Positions 43,405 through 52,008 of a stretch of 64,000 bases of DNA are shown here, piece by piece. Source of the DNA: Pseudarthrobacter siccitolerans. GTDB lineage: Bacteria > Actinomycetota > Actinomycetes > Actinomycetales > Micrococcaceae. A program made the translations under genes and the position numbers. Where the stretch lies: NCBI RefSeq assembly GCF_001046895.1, contig NZ_CAQI01000035.1, positions 1 to 64,000 on the forward strand. The letters run 5' to 3'. The notes under the pieces are model-generated. The model saw only the letters and a program-made list of their open reading frames with translations. It was not told the DNA's origin and did no database searches. Numbering within the stretch: position 1 is the stretch's first letter; every line of letters begins with the position of its first letter.

Positions 43405-45068
43405 AAGGCCGCCGGCGGGCCCTCTGCCGGCAGTGTCAGGGTGAAGGTGCTGCCCTTGCCCTCACCGCTGACGCACGAGATCTGCCCGCCGTGTCGCTCG
43501 ACAATCATCTTGGTGATCGACAAGCCGAGCCCGGCGCCGGCGATGGCGGCCTCTCTGGCTGATTCGGTGCGGAAGAAGCGTTTGAAGACCCTGTCCCTGT
43601 CCTCACTGCTGATGCCCATTCCGGTGTCGCTGACGCTGAGCTGCACCCACTCCCGGCTGCTGCGGGCGCTGATGCTGACGTTGCCGCCGCCGGGGGAGTA
43701 CTTGATGGCATTCGACACCAGGTTGTCCAGCGCCTGGCCTATGCGGAGCGGGTCCGCGTAAGCCCAAAGTGGCGAGGGAACGTCCGCTGACAGGCGGATG
43801 TTGGCCACCTCGGCCTGGGCCTGGGCTGAGCCGATGGTGGTCTCCACCAGGCTCGCCAGGTCCGTTCGCTTGGGATGGACATTGAGCGCCGCCGACGCCG
43901 ACGCCGACAGGTCAGCCACCAGGGCGAGCAGCCGCTCCGCGTTCCTCTGCACCACCACCAGACGCTGGGCCACTTGCGGCGGCAAGGCGGCAACGTCGTC
44001 GAGCACCAGGTCCACGTTGCCGATGATGGAGTTCAGCGGGGTCTTGAACTCGTGGGTCACGTTGGACACCAGCTCCTGGTTGGCCGCCAGAGCCTCCACC
44101 CAGCCAGTCACATCGCTGTAGACAACCACGGCGCCGGTCAGCTGGCCGGACTCACTCACCAGGGGACGGGCGGCTGTGGACACAGCCCGCTGGTCCGCTC
44201 CCTCCCCGGCCCACACCAGGTAGTCGGCGAAGGATTCGCCGGCCATGGCCCTGCTGATGGGCCGCTTCTCCGGGGGCAGCAGTGTCCGCCGGTCCTGGCC
44301 GAAGATCAGCTGGTGGCCCTGCCCGGGGACGGCGTCGTCCGCGTGGGTGGCCTGGCGGAAGTTCCGCTGCCGGCTGTTGGACACCAGGAAGTGGCCGGAG
44401 CGGTCGACGGCGGCAATTCCCACGTCCGTTGCGTCCAGGACCGTCTCCAGCAGCTTCTCCCGTTCCCTGCTTTCGCGCAGCAGCGCCCGGAGTTCCGTGT
44501 CTTTCTCTGCCAGCTCACGCTGTTGCAGCCTGACGTGGATGCTGGCGAACCTGATGGCGAGGGACACTGCGAGAGTCATCAGGGGAAAGAGGAAAGTACT
44601 GGTGATGTCCGAGGCGGTCAGGTTGGGGAACCGTCCGGCGAGCGTCGGGACCATGATGAACATAGGTCCGAAGAAGCTCAGGACCAGGCTGCTGCGCGTG
44701 AGCATCCCGGAGGCGGAGAGCCAGATCACCGGGAACACTGCCAGGACCGCCAGCCCGGGGAGCAGGGGAGCGGCGCCGTTCCGGAGCAGCCCGATGGCCA
44801 CAAAGTCCAGGACGGGAATCAGCAGGTACGGGCGGTGCGCCAGCCGCTCCCACGGGACCAGGAGGCAGGCCAGGAAGAGCACACCCGAGAGGGTAATCCC
44901 CGCGAGGTACAGGGGGCTGTGCAGAAGCGTGGGCCAGGCGAAGGGCGTTGCTACCGCGAGGGCGGCCACGATCAGGGTCAGGGGGAGCTGGCACAGTGCC
45001 ACCTGCGAACGCGGCCCCAGCGCCTGGAAGATCCGCGCGGACCGGCGCGGAAAGAGGCGGTCAGCCAT
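43401..45068 (-). CDS. Membrane-bound sensor histidine kinase with PAS domain
   Basis: A 555-residue sensor kinase. An N-terminal block of about six hydrophobic helices (residues 28-175) is followed by a short coiled-coil linker (180-210) and a PAS-like domain (about 205-325). HisKA follows with H339 in THEFKTPLNSIIGN, then HATPase with N453 (DNLVSNAIKYSPGG), DTGMGI at 481-486 and GAGLGL at 511-516. All catalytic motifs are intact. ATG 45068, with AGGATCC upstream, is preferred over TTG 45086. It is divergent from the OmpR-type regulator at 45325, its likely partner. The ligand is unknown. Confidence 0.9.
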   Translation of the reverse strand: MADRLFPRRSARIFQALGPRSQVALCQLPLTLIVAALAVATPFAWPTLLHSPLYLAGITLSGVLFLACLLVPWERLAHRPYLLIPVLDFVAIGLLRNGAAPLLPGLAVLAVFPVIWLSASGMLTRSSLVLSFFGPMFIMVPTLAGRFPNLTASDITSTFLFPLMTLAVSLAIRFASIHVRLQQRELAEKDTELRALLRESREREKLLETVLDATDVGIAAVDRSGHFLVSNSRQRNFRQATHADDAVPGQGHQLIFGQDRRTLLPPEKRPISRAMAGESFADYLVWAGEGADQRAVSTAARPLVSESGQLTGAVVVYSDVTGWVEALAANQELVSNVTHEFKTPLNSIIGNVDLVLDDVAALPPQVAQRLVVVQRNAERLLALVADLSASASAALNVHPKRTDLASLVETTIGSAQAQAEVANIRLSADVPSPLWAYADPLRIGQALDNLVSNAIKYSPGGGNVSISARSSREWVQLSVSDTGMGISSEDRDRVFKRFFRTESAREAAIAGAGLGLSITKMIVERHGGQISCVSGEGKGSTFTLTLPAEGPPAAF

Positions 45069-45324
45069 GGATCCTGGCCCGGTCAAGCGGGGCCGTGAAA
45101 CGAGTTCCTGGGGCAGGCGCGACCGAATTCCTCAAGGGCACGCTGGCACACATCCTCTCCATGCTCGTAATCCACATGCTCTGTCATAATAATTGACTTT
45201 TCAAATGCAATGTTGAAACAGGTGTCATCAGCCCTACTTACTTGTAGCGTATAAAGAGTTGGAGCGGGAATGGCATTGGCGCTGGGCCAATGGGGGGCCG
45301 TAACCGCCTGGCGCAGGGATATCA
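45069..45324. promoter_or_regulatory. Divergent kinase-regulator intergenic region
   Basis: About 255 nt between the two divergent signalling genes, noticeably more AT-rich than its surroundings at 45170-45260 (for example ATAATAATTGAC). It must contain both promoters; I cannot place them with confidence. No open frame here has support. Confidence 0.4.
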
Positions 45325-46116
45325 ATGGACGATCTTGGTGTGGCTGTAGTAATTGAAGACGACGCCGATGTGCGGAACCTCCTCGAGGGAGTGTTGAGCC
45401 AGGCGGGCTTCGAGGTGCATACGGCCGTTGACGGGCGGGCCGGCGTGGAAGTGGTCCGCAGCAAGCAGGCCAACGTGGTGACTCTGGACATCGGGCTGCC
45501 GGACATCGACGGGCTCGAGGTCCTGCGGCGGATCCGCAACTTCAGCAACGCCTACATTGTGATGCTCACGGGCCGGACGGAGGAGCCGGATCTGCTGTCC
45601 GCGCTCAACGCCGGCGCTGACGACTACATAGCCAAGCCCTTCCGGCCCCGTGAGCTGCGGGCCCGTGTAGCTGCGATGATGCGCAGGCCGAGGCATGAGA
45701 TCACCGGGCCGAAGCCGGCGCTGGCGGGGTGGGGAGCCGCGCCCGCAGCGGCAGCCCGTCCCGAAGACGCCGCGGTCCTGCAGCATAACGGCCTGGAACT
45801 GAACCACCGCACCCGCACCGTGGAGGTCAATGGGGAACCCTTGACCCTCACGCGCAGCGAGTTTGATTTGCTGCACGTGCTCCTGAAGGGCGGCGGGGCA
45901 GTGTGTACCCGGGCCGATCTGGTGCGGGCAGTCCGGGGCGAGTTCTACGACGAGGACACCTACATCAGTGAGGCAGACGAACGCGCTGTTGAGGTCCACA
46001 TCGGCAATCTTCGGCGCAAGCTGAAGGAGGATGCCGTCTCGCCCCGCTGGCTGCAGACCGTCCGCGGCGTGGGATACCGCCTGGCGCCGAGCCGGCAGGA
46101 CGCGGCGAAGGGCTGA
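45325..46116 (+). CDS. OmpR-family response regulator
   Basis: A 263-residue two-domain regulator. In the receiver domain the acidic pocket is E11-D13 and the phospho-acceptor is D55 in VVTLDIGLPD, with LTGRT and KPF completing the site. An Ala/Pro-rich linker (about 125-148) leads to a winged-helix domain (about 150-258) with LTLTRSEFDLLHVLL and VEVHIGNLRRKL, the recognition-helix region, ending in GVGYRLAPS. It is divergent from the sensor kinase and convergent with the Hpt-like gene, 28 nt away. A role in pilus gene control is plausible from position only. Confidence 0.92.
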   Translation: MDDLGVAVVIEDDADVRNLLEGVLSQAGFEVHTAVDGRAGVEVVRSKQANVVTLDIGLPDIDGLEVLRRIRNFSNAYIVMLTGRTEEPDLLSALNAGADDYIAKPFRPRELRARVAAMMRRPRHEITGPKPALAGWGAAPAAAARPEDAAVLQHNGLELNHRTRTVEVNGEPLTLTRSEFDLLHVLLKGGGAVCTRADLVRAVRGEFYDEDTYISEADERAVEVHIGNLRRKLKEDAVSPRWLQTVRGVGYRLAPSRQDAAKG

Positions 46117-46144
46117 GGGCCCGTTGGGTCCGGAGGGCCGCGGG

Positions 46145-46609
46145 TCAGCCGTTTTTGAGGATGTAGGTGGACTGCAGCTCGGACACGGTCTGGCCGCCGT
46201 CCTGGGTAACCCGCTCCATCAGGACCTGCCCCTGGCCGAATTCGCCCTGCCGGATCAGGGTCTCCAGCAGTTCTGCCAGTTTCGCCAGGCGCACGCCGCC
46301 CACCATGGCGGAGCTGATCTTGAGGCTGATGGCGGCATCCAGGGCGGATTCAATGTCGCGGCTGTTCACGGCCGCTGCCAGCCGGGCGCAGCGCTGGTCC
46401 CACATGGCCGCATAGTCACGGGCGAACCGCTGTGCGAGGCCGGAGCCGGCCAGTTCGTCTTCCAGCTCTTCCAGCACGGCTGCGTCAACGAGCGGCAAGA
46501 GCCCGGCCGCTTCCTGTGAGAACGCGGAACCGGAGGTTGCTGTGATCCCGGGCCGCGGTGGGTCCGCAGCTGCGCCCCTGTCGCTGGAGCCGGGATCTGG
46601 ACTGTGCAT
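46145..46609 (-). CDS. Hpt-like domain protein lacking the phospho-accepting histidine
   Basis: A 154-residue protein whose C-terminal 110 residues have the helical pattern and spacing of histidine phosphotransfer (Hpt) domains (VLEELEDEL, FARDYAAMWDQRCARLAAAV, then the core helix). The usual AHxLKGSSxxxG core reads AAISLKISSAMVGG here, so the histidine position is isoleucine (I94). The nucleotides (GCC ATC AGC CTC AAG) are unambiguous. It should not carry phosphate and may act as a scaffold or decoy for the nearby kinase/regulator. It is the last gene of the first Tad operon, 94 nt after tadC. The N-terminal 35 residues are low complexity. Confidence 0.72.
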   Translation of the reverse strand: MHSPDPGSSDRGAAADPPRPGITATSGSAFSQEAAGLLPLVDAAVLEELEDELAGSGLAQRFARDYAAMWDQRCARLAAAVNSRDIESALDAAISLKISSAMVGGVRLAKLAELLETLIRQGEFGQGQVLMERVTQDGGQTVSELQSTYILKNG

Positions 46610-46703
46610 TCTTCAAGGCTACTTCCTGGAATTCGATGGTTGTCCTATTTCGGGTGATCCTGTGTAAACCTTGAGGGATCTTTTGGGGTGAGGCTGATGG
46701 GTC

Positions 46704-47588
46704 CTATTGGCTGCTGAAGGTGACGATGGTATTGATGACGGCCGGGCCGAGAATGGCGATGAACAGCACCGGGAAAATAAAGAACAACAGCGGAAACAGG
46801 ATCATCACCGGAAGTTTCATGGCCTTTTCTTCAGCCCGCTGCCTGCGCTTCACCCGCATCACTTTTGCCTGGACCCGGAGGACCCGGCTGATCGCGATGC
46901 CGTACGTGTCCGCCTGCACCACTGCCTGGACAAAGCTGCGCAGCTCCGGAATGTTGGTTCTCTCAGCAAGGGCGAGGTAGGACTCCCTGCGGCTCCGGCC
47001 CACCTGCATGTCCTGCAGGGTCCGCACCAGTTCCTCCGCCAGCGGTCCCTTGCCGTTGTCCCCGGCCCGCGCCATAGCGCCCTCGAAACCAAGGCCGGCC
47101 TCAACGGAGATCAGCATCTGGTCCAGGGTGTTGGCGAGTTCCAGCTGGATGACTTTCTGGCGCTCCAGCCCTTTGCTGTAGAGCAGGAGGTCCGGGATGA
47201 AGTAGCCCAGGAACAGCAGGAACAGCCCCGCCAGTTTCATCAGGGGCGTGCTGCCCACCGAGCTCAGATAGACACCGGCGGTCACGCCCGCCACGCCGAT
47301 GCCCAGTTTGGACCCCAGCACTTTGCCCAGCGGCATGGACACGGGCCTGCCAGCCAGGGCCAACAACCGGTCAAGGAAGGCTACGTAGGCGGGCGGGGTG
47401 AGCCGGCGGCCGATCCCCTCGAGCAGGCCCGGTTTGGCAACGGGAGCGACAGCCAGGGGAGTGGCCCCGCGGGACAGCAGGTCGCTGACCGCCACGCGGC
47501 CCTGCTTGTCCACGGTCAGGGCTGACCACGCCAAGGCGCCGACGGGGACGCAGACCAGCAGGACGGAGAGGAGAACTATGAGGTTCAT
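46704..47588 (-). CDS. tadC: Tad pilus platform protein TadC, locus 1
   Basis: An inner-membrane platform protein of the type II secretion F (GspF) family, 294 residues. It has an N-terminal helix, paired helices near residues 95-140, the cytoplasmic F domain with ELANTLDQMLISVEAGLGFEG and LQDMQVGRSRRESYLALAER, and C-terminal helices ending in ILGPAVINTIVTF. With TadB it anchors the pilus machine and transmits force from the CpaF motor. It is encoded 7 nt after tadB. The paralogue in locus 2 is at 53966. Confidence 0.9.
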   Translation of the reverse strand: MNLIVLLSVLLVCVPVGALAWSALTVDKQGRVAVSDLLSRGATPLAVAPVAKPGLLEGIGRRLTPPAYVAFLDRLLALAGRPVSMPLGKVLGSKLGIGVAGVTAGVYLSSVGSTPLMKLAGLFLLFLGYFIPDLLLYSKGLERQKVIQLELANTLDQMLISVEAGLGFEGAMARAGDNGKGPLAEELVRTLQDMQVGRSRRESYLALAERTNIPELRSFVQAVVQADTYGIAISRVLRVQAKVMRVKRRQRAEEKAMKLPVMILFPLLFFIFPVLFIAILGPAVINTIVTFSSQ

Positions 47589-47595
47589 GGCATCC

Positions 47596-48528
47596 TCAGA
47601 ACTTCAGGTCGATGATCTTGCGCATCCAGAGCGCGCCGATGGTCATAAGGACGAACGACGCGCCGATCATCACCCAGCCCAGGGGATGGGTGAACATCGA
47701 GTTCATGTAGTTCGGGCTCACGGACAGGAGCATGGCCACGATACCGAAGGGCATGGCGATGAGGATGTAGGCAGAGAACTTGCCCTCGGCCGCCAGGGCC
47801 TTGATGTGTCCCTTGATCTCAGCGCGCTCGCGGATGGTTTCGTTCACCTGGTCCAGGACGTCCGCCAGGTTGCCGCCTACTTCGCGGTTGATCTGGATGG
47901 CCTGGGAAATCCAGACAAAGTCCTCGTTCTTCATCCGGTCAGCTGTATCGTTGAGGGCCGCGAGCAGGTCGCGGCCCAGGCTGGTCTCGGTGATCACCCG
48001 CCGCATCTCCTCCGAGGTCGGTTTCTGGGATTCGGCGGCCGCAGCATCGATGGCGCGCAGGATGCTGTGGCCGGCGCGAAGGCCGCCGGAGAGCAATTGG
48101 AGCGTATCGCCGAGTTGGCTGTCGAACGTGGCACGGCGTTTTCCGGCGAGGAATCCCAGGACCAGCTTCCCCACGAAGGGCGCGAGCAGGGCCAGCAGGA
48201 TTCCCACCAGCGGACCGACGGTGACCATACCCACGAGCATCCCGACGCACGCACCGATGCCCACCAGGAGGAAGAACTCGGCCTGGCTCAGGCGCAGCCC
48301 GGCGTCTTCGAGTTCGGTCCGGGAGAAGAGGCGGACGTTCCGTCCCTGCAGGAGGCGTTCGAAGGACCGGACGCCGGAGAGGGCCAGGCGGGAGATCGAC
48401 GACGGCGGCTCGGGGTCAAAAGGGCGGCGGCGGTCCAGTGGCACTTCTGGAGTGCTGGGCAGCAGTACGGCTAGGCCCAGGAGGGTGACGGCGAGCAGCA
48501 GGATGACTGCTCCGACAGCGAGGATCAC
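47596..48528 (-). CDS. tadB: Tad pilus platform protein TadB, locus 1
   Basis: A 310-residue GspF-family membrane protein, the partner of TadC. It has an N-terminal helix, a central helix pair near residues 95-130, the F domain with SQLGDTLQLLSGGLRAGHSIL and ISQAIQINREVGGNLADVLD, and two C-terminal helices. The start is GTG 48528, 8 nt after the cpaF stop. The order cpaF-tadB-tadC is the conserved Tad arrangement. Confidence 0.9.
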   Translation of the reverse strand: MILAVGAVILLLAVTLLGLAVLLPSTPEVPLDRRRPFDPEPPSSISRLALSGVRSFERLLQGRNVRLFSRTELEDAGLRLSQAEFFLLVGIGACVGMLVGMVTVGPLVGILLALLAPFVGKLVLGFLAGKRRATFDSQLGDTLQLLSGGLRAGHSILRAIDAAAAESQKPTSEEMRRVITETSLGRDLLAALNDTADRMKNEDFVWISQAIQINREVGGNLADVLDQVNETIRERAEIKGHIKALAAEGKFSAYILIAMPFGIVAMLLSVSPNYMNSMFTHPLGWVMIGASFVLMTIGALWMRKIIDLKF

Positions 48529-48536
48529 GGCTGTGC

Positions 48537-50033
48537 CTATCTTCCGGGTGTTTGGTGTGCGGGGTTTTGCGGACCGGCGAAGACGCTGGGGGAGACGTGG
48601 ATGCCCAGGTCCTCGAACCGGTCGATGAAGCGCGGCCGGATTCCGGTGGCGACAGGTCTGCCGAGGAAGCGGCCCTGGGCGTCCACACCGGCGGAGTAAT
48701 CGAAGACGAACGCGTCCTGGAGGGTCACGATGTCCCCTTCCATACCCTGCACTTCGGTGACGTGGGTGATGCGGCGGGAGCCGTCACGCAGCCTGGAAAT
48801 CTGGACGATGAGGTTGACGGCGGAGGCAATCTGCTCGCGGATGGCCCGCAGCGGCAGGTCCATGCCGGCCATCAGCACCAGCGTCTCGAGACGGGCCACG
48901 GCGTCGCGTGGCGAGTTGGAGTGCACCGTGGAGAGGGAACCGTCGTGGCCGGTGTTCATGGCCTGGAGCATGTCCAGCGATTCCCCGCCACGGACTTCAC
49001 CCACCACGATCCGGTCCGGCCGCATACGCAGGGAGTTGCGCAGCAGCTCGCGGATGGTGACTTCGCCCTTGCCTTCGGTGTTCGGCGGCCTGCTTTCGAG
49101 ACGGACCACGTGCTGCTGCTGGATCTGGAGTTCCACCGCGTCCTCGATGGTGACGATCCGTTCGTCGGACGGAAGGAAGGAGGACAGCACATTGAGCAGG
49201 GTTGTCTTACCGGTGCCGGTACCGCCGGAGACGATGATGTTGAGCTTGGCCTTGACGCAGGCGTTGAGCAGCTCGGCCATTTCCGGGGTGAGGGTTCCGA
49301 AGTCGATGAGGTTCTGTACCGTCAACGGAGTCTTGCTGAACTTTCGGATGGTCAGTGAGGAGCCGCCGACGGCGAGTGGCGGGATTACGGCGTTCACACG
49401 GGAGCCGTCCTCGAGCCGGGCATCGACCAAAGGCGAGGACTCGTCGATGCGGCGGCCGACCTTGGAGACGATGCGCTCGATGACCTTGCGCAGGTGCTCC
49501 TCAGAGCCGAACCGGAATTCGGTGAGCGTCAGCTTGCCTTTCCGCTCCACGTAGATCTGGTCCATGCGGTTGACCATGATTTCCGTGACGGCGGGATCGT
49601 CCAGCAGGCGCTGGAGGGGGCCGTAGCCCAGCACGTCATCCGCGACGTCCCGGACCAGGCGGGTGCGCTCCTCGGGGCTGAGGGGTACCTGTTCGGCGTC
49701 GATGATCCGGGTCAGTTCCTCCTTGGCCGTAGCCCGGAGCTCCTGCTCAGTGACGGCCGCGTCGTTGAACCGCGTGCCCATCCGCTCGAAAAGTGCGGTG
49801 GCCGCCCTGTCCTTCATGGCTGCGAAGACATCCACCTTCGGTGAGGCGGGCACTGAGGGGGTGCCGGCGTCGTACGTTGGCGTGAGGGGAGCCTGCTGGG
49901 CAGGAGCGTGCCGCACCCCGCCGTCCTGGGAGGGGGGCACGACGGCGGGGCTTGGCGGTTCGAGAACGGCAACATTGCTGCCGGTCGTCTGGGCGCGGTC
50001 CTGGACGGCGCTGATCCGTTCGGAGAGCTTCAT
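48537..50033 (-). CDS. cpaF: Tad pilus motor ATPase CpaF/TadA, locus 1
   Basis: The secretion/pilus ATPase (498 residues) that powers Flp pilus assembly. A variable Pro-rich N-terminus (1-70) is followed by the N-terminal domain ([21 protein letters not shown]), Walker [11 protein letters not shown] (K276), the Asp box region [12 protein letters not shown], and the Walker B/His box [26 protein letters not shown] 50033 shares its A with the cpaE stop (TAATG), so it is translationally coupled; a longer frame to 50393 runs through cpaE and is not real. The closest relative in the window is the locus-2 copy at 55798. Confidence 0.94.
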   Translation of the reverse strand: MKLSERISAVQDRAQTTGSNVAVLEPPSPAVVPPSQDGGVRHAPAQQAPLTPTYDAGTPSVPASPKVDVFAAMKDRAATALFERMGTRFNDAAVTEQELRATAKEELTRIIDAEQVPLSPEERTRLVRDVADDVLGYGPLQRLLDDPAVTEIMVNRMDQIYVERKGKLTLTEFRFGSEEHLRKVIERIVSKVGRRIDESSPLVDARLEDGSRVNAVIPPLAVGGSSLTIRKFSKTPLTVQNLIDFGTLTPEMAELLNACVKAKLNIIVSGGTGTGKTTLLNVLSSFLPSDERIVTIEDAVELQIQQQHVVRLESRPPNTEGKGEVTIRELLRNSLRMRPDRIVVGEVRGGESLDMLQAMNTGHDGSLSTVHSNSPRDAVARLETLVLMAGMDLPLRAIREQIASAVNLIVQISRLRDGSRRITHVTEVQGMEGDIVTLQDAFVFDYSAGVDAQGRFLGRPVATGIRPRFIDRFEDLGIHVSPSVFAGPQNPAHQTPGR

Positions 50034-51226
50034 TAGATGACCACCCTTCGGTGAAGCTTGCGCTGGGCCTGGGCGCGCCATGCCGGGTTGAACCGTTCCA
50101 CCAGGTGGCGGAGGCTCTTCACGGCGGGGTCCTTCTTGGATTCCTGGAGGACGGGGATGCCGCGGTTGGTGGACAGTGCCACGGCGCGGGACCGGGGGAC
50201 GCTGACGTCTACCGGCGCGCCGATGGTCGATTCGACGTCGCGGACGTTGAGGCCTGCCTTGGGGTCGGCCATGTTGAGGACAACGTGGCGCGATTCGGGC
50301 ATGATGTCGAGCTGGCGGAGCACCTCGAGGCCGGAGCGGAGGCCGCGCAGGCTGGGGATGTCCATGGCGCTGACCCACACCACGTCGGTGCACTGCTCCA
50401 TGGCGGCGAGGCCGATTTCGGGCATGCCGGGGGCGGTATCCAGGACTACGTACTGGAATTCGTGGGACAGCTGTTCCACCAGGCGGCTGACCTGTTCCGG
50501 GGTGATGTGATCCGCGTCCACCGGGTTGGGCGGTGCGCAGAGGGCGTAGATGCCGGCCGGGTGCACCGTGAGGAAGGCCTTGAGGACCAGGGAGTCCTGG
50601 GCGGCTGCGGGGGTGACGGCATCGGTGACCGTGTGCTGCGGGTTGAGGTAGAGGCCGGAAGCGACGTCGCCGAACTGCAGGTCCAGGTCCACGATGACCA
50701 CGCTCATGGGCGCGATCTGGCCCAGGCCGATAGCGATGTTGGTGGCAAGAGTGGTCTTACCGACGCCGCCCTTGGGGGAGAAGACGCCGATCACCAGGCC
50801 CTTGCCGTTCTCTGTTTGTTGAGCCTCGGGGCTGCGGTGGCGGGTGGCGAAGGACTGGCAGGCCCGTTCGAGCAGTACGCGGATTTCCGCGGCGTCCGCC
50901 TGCGGGCTGAGGATGTCCCGGATGCCGGCGCGCATGGCGTGCAGGAGGAGGGCGGGGTCCACGTCGCTGACCAGCACCAGGCTGAGGCCGGGGAGCTGGA
51001 CGTCGAAGACCTTTGCGAAGCGCAGCGCCTCCTCGTAGGGGACGTCGGGTCCGATGATGAGGACTTCGGGCTGTTCCTGGTTGAGGAGGGCGAACAGTTC
51101 CTGCGGGCCGGCCGGGAGGATGTCTGAGGCTATGGTCTGCACGGAACCGCGTAGGCCGTTGGCCACGGCGGCGCGCAGCTTCTGGTCGAAGTCGCCGTTG
51201 GGGGAGAGCAGGACGAAGCGGCTCAC
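50033..51226 (-). CDS. cpaE: Tad pilus localisation ATPase CpaE/TadZ, locus 1
   Basis: A 397-residue protein with an N-terminal receiver-like domain (about 1-125) lacking a clear phospho-acceptor site, then a MinD/ParA-type ATPase domain. The deviant Walker A is [10 protein letters not shown] (K152 and K157), with [13 protein letters not shown] and VVLDTAPGMPE downstream. CpaE/TadZ proteins place the pilus machine at a cell site. The start GTG 51226 overlaps the cpaB stop (GTGA). The C-terminal basic segment ends in RRVVI. Confidence 0.93.
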   Translation of the reverse strand: MSRFVLLSPNGDFDQKLRAAVANGLRGSVQTIASDILPAGPQELFALLNQEQPEVLIIGPDVPYEEALRFAKVFDVQLPGLSLVLVSDVDPALLLHAMRAGIRDILSPQADAAEIRVLLERACQSFATRHRSPEAQQTENGKGLVIGVFSPKGGVGKTTLATNIAIGLGQIAPMSVVIVDLDLQFGDVASGLYLNPQHTVTDAVTPAAAQDSLVLKAFLTVHPAGIYALCAPPNPVDADHITPEQVSRLVEQLSHEFQYVVLDTAPGMPEIGLAAMEQCTDVVWVSAMDIPSLRGLRSGLEVLRQLDIMPESRHVVLNMADPKAGLNVRDVESTIGAPVDVSVPRSRAVALSTNRGIPVLQESKKDPAVKSLRHLVERFNPAWRAQAQRKLHRRVVI

Positions 51227-51978
51227 TTGTACACCCCTTCCTTGCGTTCGATCCGGGGGCCGTTGTCCTGGGCGTCCAGGGGTTCCTTGGTGAGCCAGAG
51301 GCTGCCGTTGATGGATGTGAAGATGATCTTGCTGGCATCCACATCGGTGACTGCGACGGTGAGCATCAGGGAGCCTTCCGGGAGGGTGGTGTCCGCGGGG
51401 TTGGTTCCGTCCTCGGCTTTCTCGGCGCTCGCGGCTTGGGGTGCCCGCTGCACGGCGGTGACGAGTACTTTGCGGAGGGTGAGTTGGGTGGTGGCATCGG
51501 CAGCGGCGGCCTTGACGGCGCCGTTTTCGAAGTTGAGTGAGATGCCCACGTGATCGCCGACGTTGATGCGTCCGCCTACTACGCGCTTGGGTTCCACTTC
51601 AAAGGAGACTTCCTGCAGGCCTGCGGGGACCTCGACGGCGCCTTGGGCTTTGACGTCTTCGGGGGCGACTAGGCGCTCGGCGAGGAGCTGTTCGCCGGGT
51701 ACCAGATCCACCGCACTGACGGTCCCGGCCTTGTTTTCGAGGGTGCTGAGGGCGGTGTCTGAAACGCCGGCGGCCGGCATCTTCTCCACGGCCAGCGAGG
51801 CCGTCATGTCATTGACGGGGGTGCCGGCGGGGATTGCGGTCTTGACGACCAGTACGTCTTTGGGCTGCGTTGAAGCCAGCGCCCGCTGGTCCGCGCCCTG
51901 GGCATAAAAGACTATGAGGAGGGCCCCTACGATCGCCAAAGCGACCGCAGCCGTTCCGGCGAGCATGCGAGACTTCAC
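51223..51978 (-). CDS. cpaB: Tad pilus assembly protein CpaB/RcpC, locus 1
   Basis: A CpaB-like protein (251 residues): N-terminal membrane anchor (about residues 7-26), a SAF-type domain (VLVVKTAIPAGTPV, PGEQLLAERLV), then a RcpC-type beta domain (VGDHVGISLNFENG). It is thought to support pilus stability in the envelope. GTG 51978 is chosen because AGGAG lies 6 nt upstream and the product MKSRMLAGT matches the locus-2 paralogue MKSRLLGGL; TTG 51984 is the alternative. It is coupled to cpaE by overlap. Confidence 0.88.
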   Translation of the reverse strand: MKSRMLAGTAAVALAIVGALLIVFYAQGADQRALASTQPKDVLVVKTAIPAGTPVNDMTASLAVEKMPAAGVSDTALSTLENKAGTVSAVDLVPGEQLLAERLVAPEDVKAQGAVEVPAGLQEVSFEVEPKRVVGGRINVGDHVGISLNFENGAVKAAAADATTQLTLRKVLVTAVQRAPQAASAEKAEDGTNPADTTLPEGSLMLTVAVTDVDASKIIFTSINGSLWLTKEPLDAQDNGPRIERKEGVYK

Positions 51979-52008
51979 TTTCAACTCCTGGATAAGGGAT
52001 TACTGGTT

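Noticed and set aside
44282..45189. Plus-strand frames opposite the sensor kinase
   Set aside because: Kinase motifs on the minus strand are complete; the opposing frames have shadow composition.
50034..50393. N-terminal extension of CpaF in locus 1 by 120 residues
   Set aside because: It runs antiparallel in character through cpaE in another frame, Arg/Pro-rich; the locus-2 homologue starts at MKLSDRL, matching MKLSERI at 50033.
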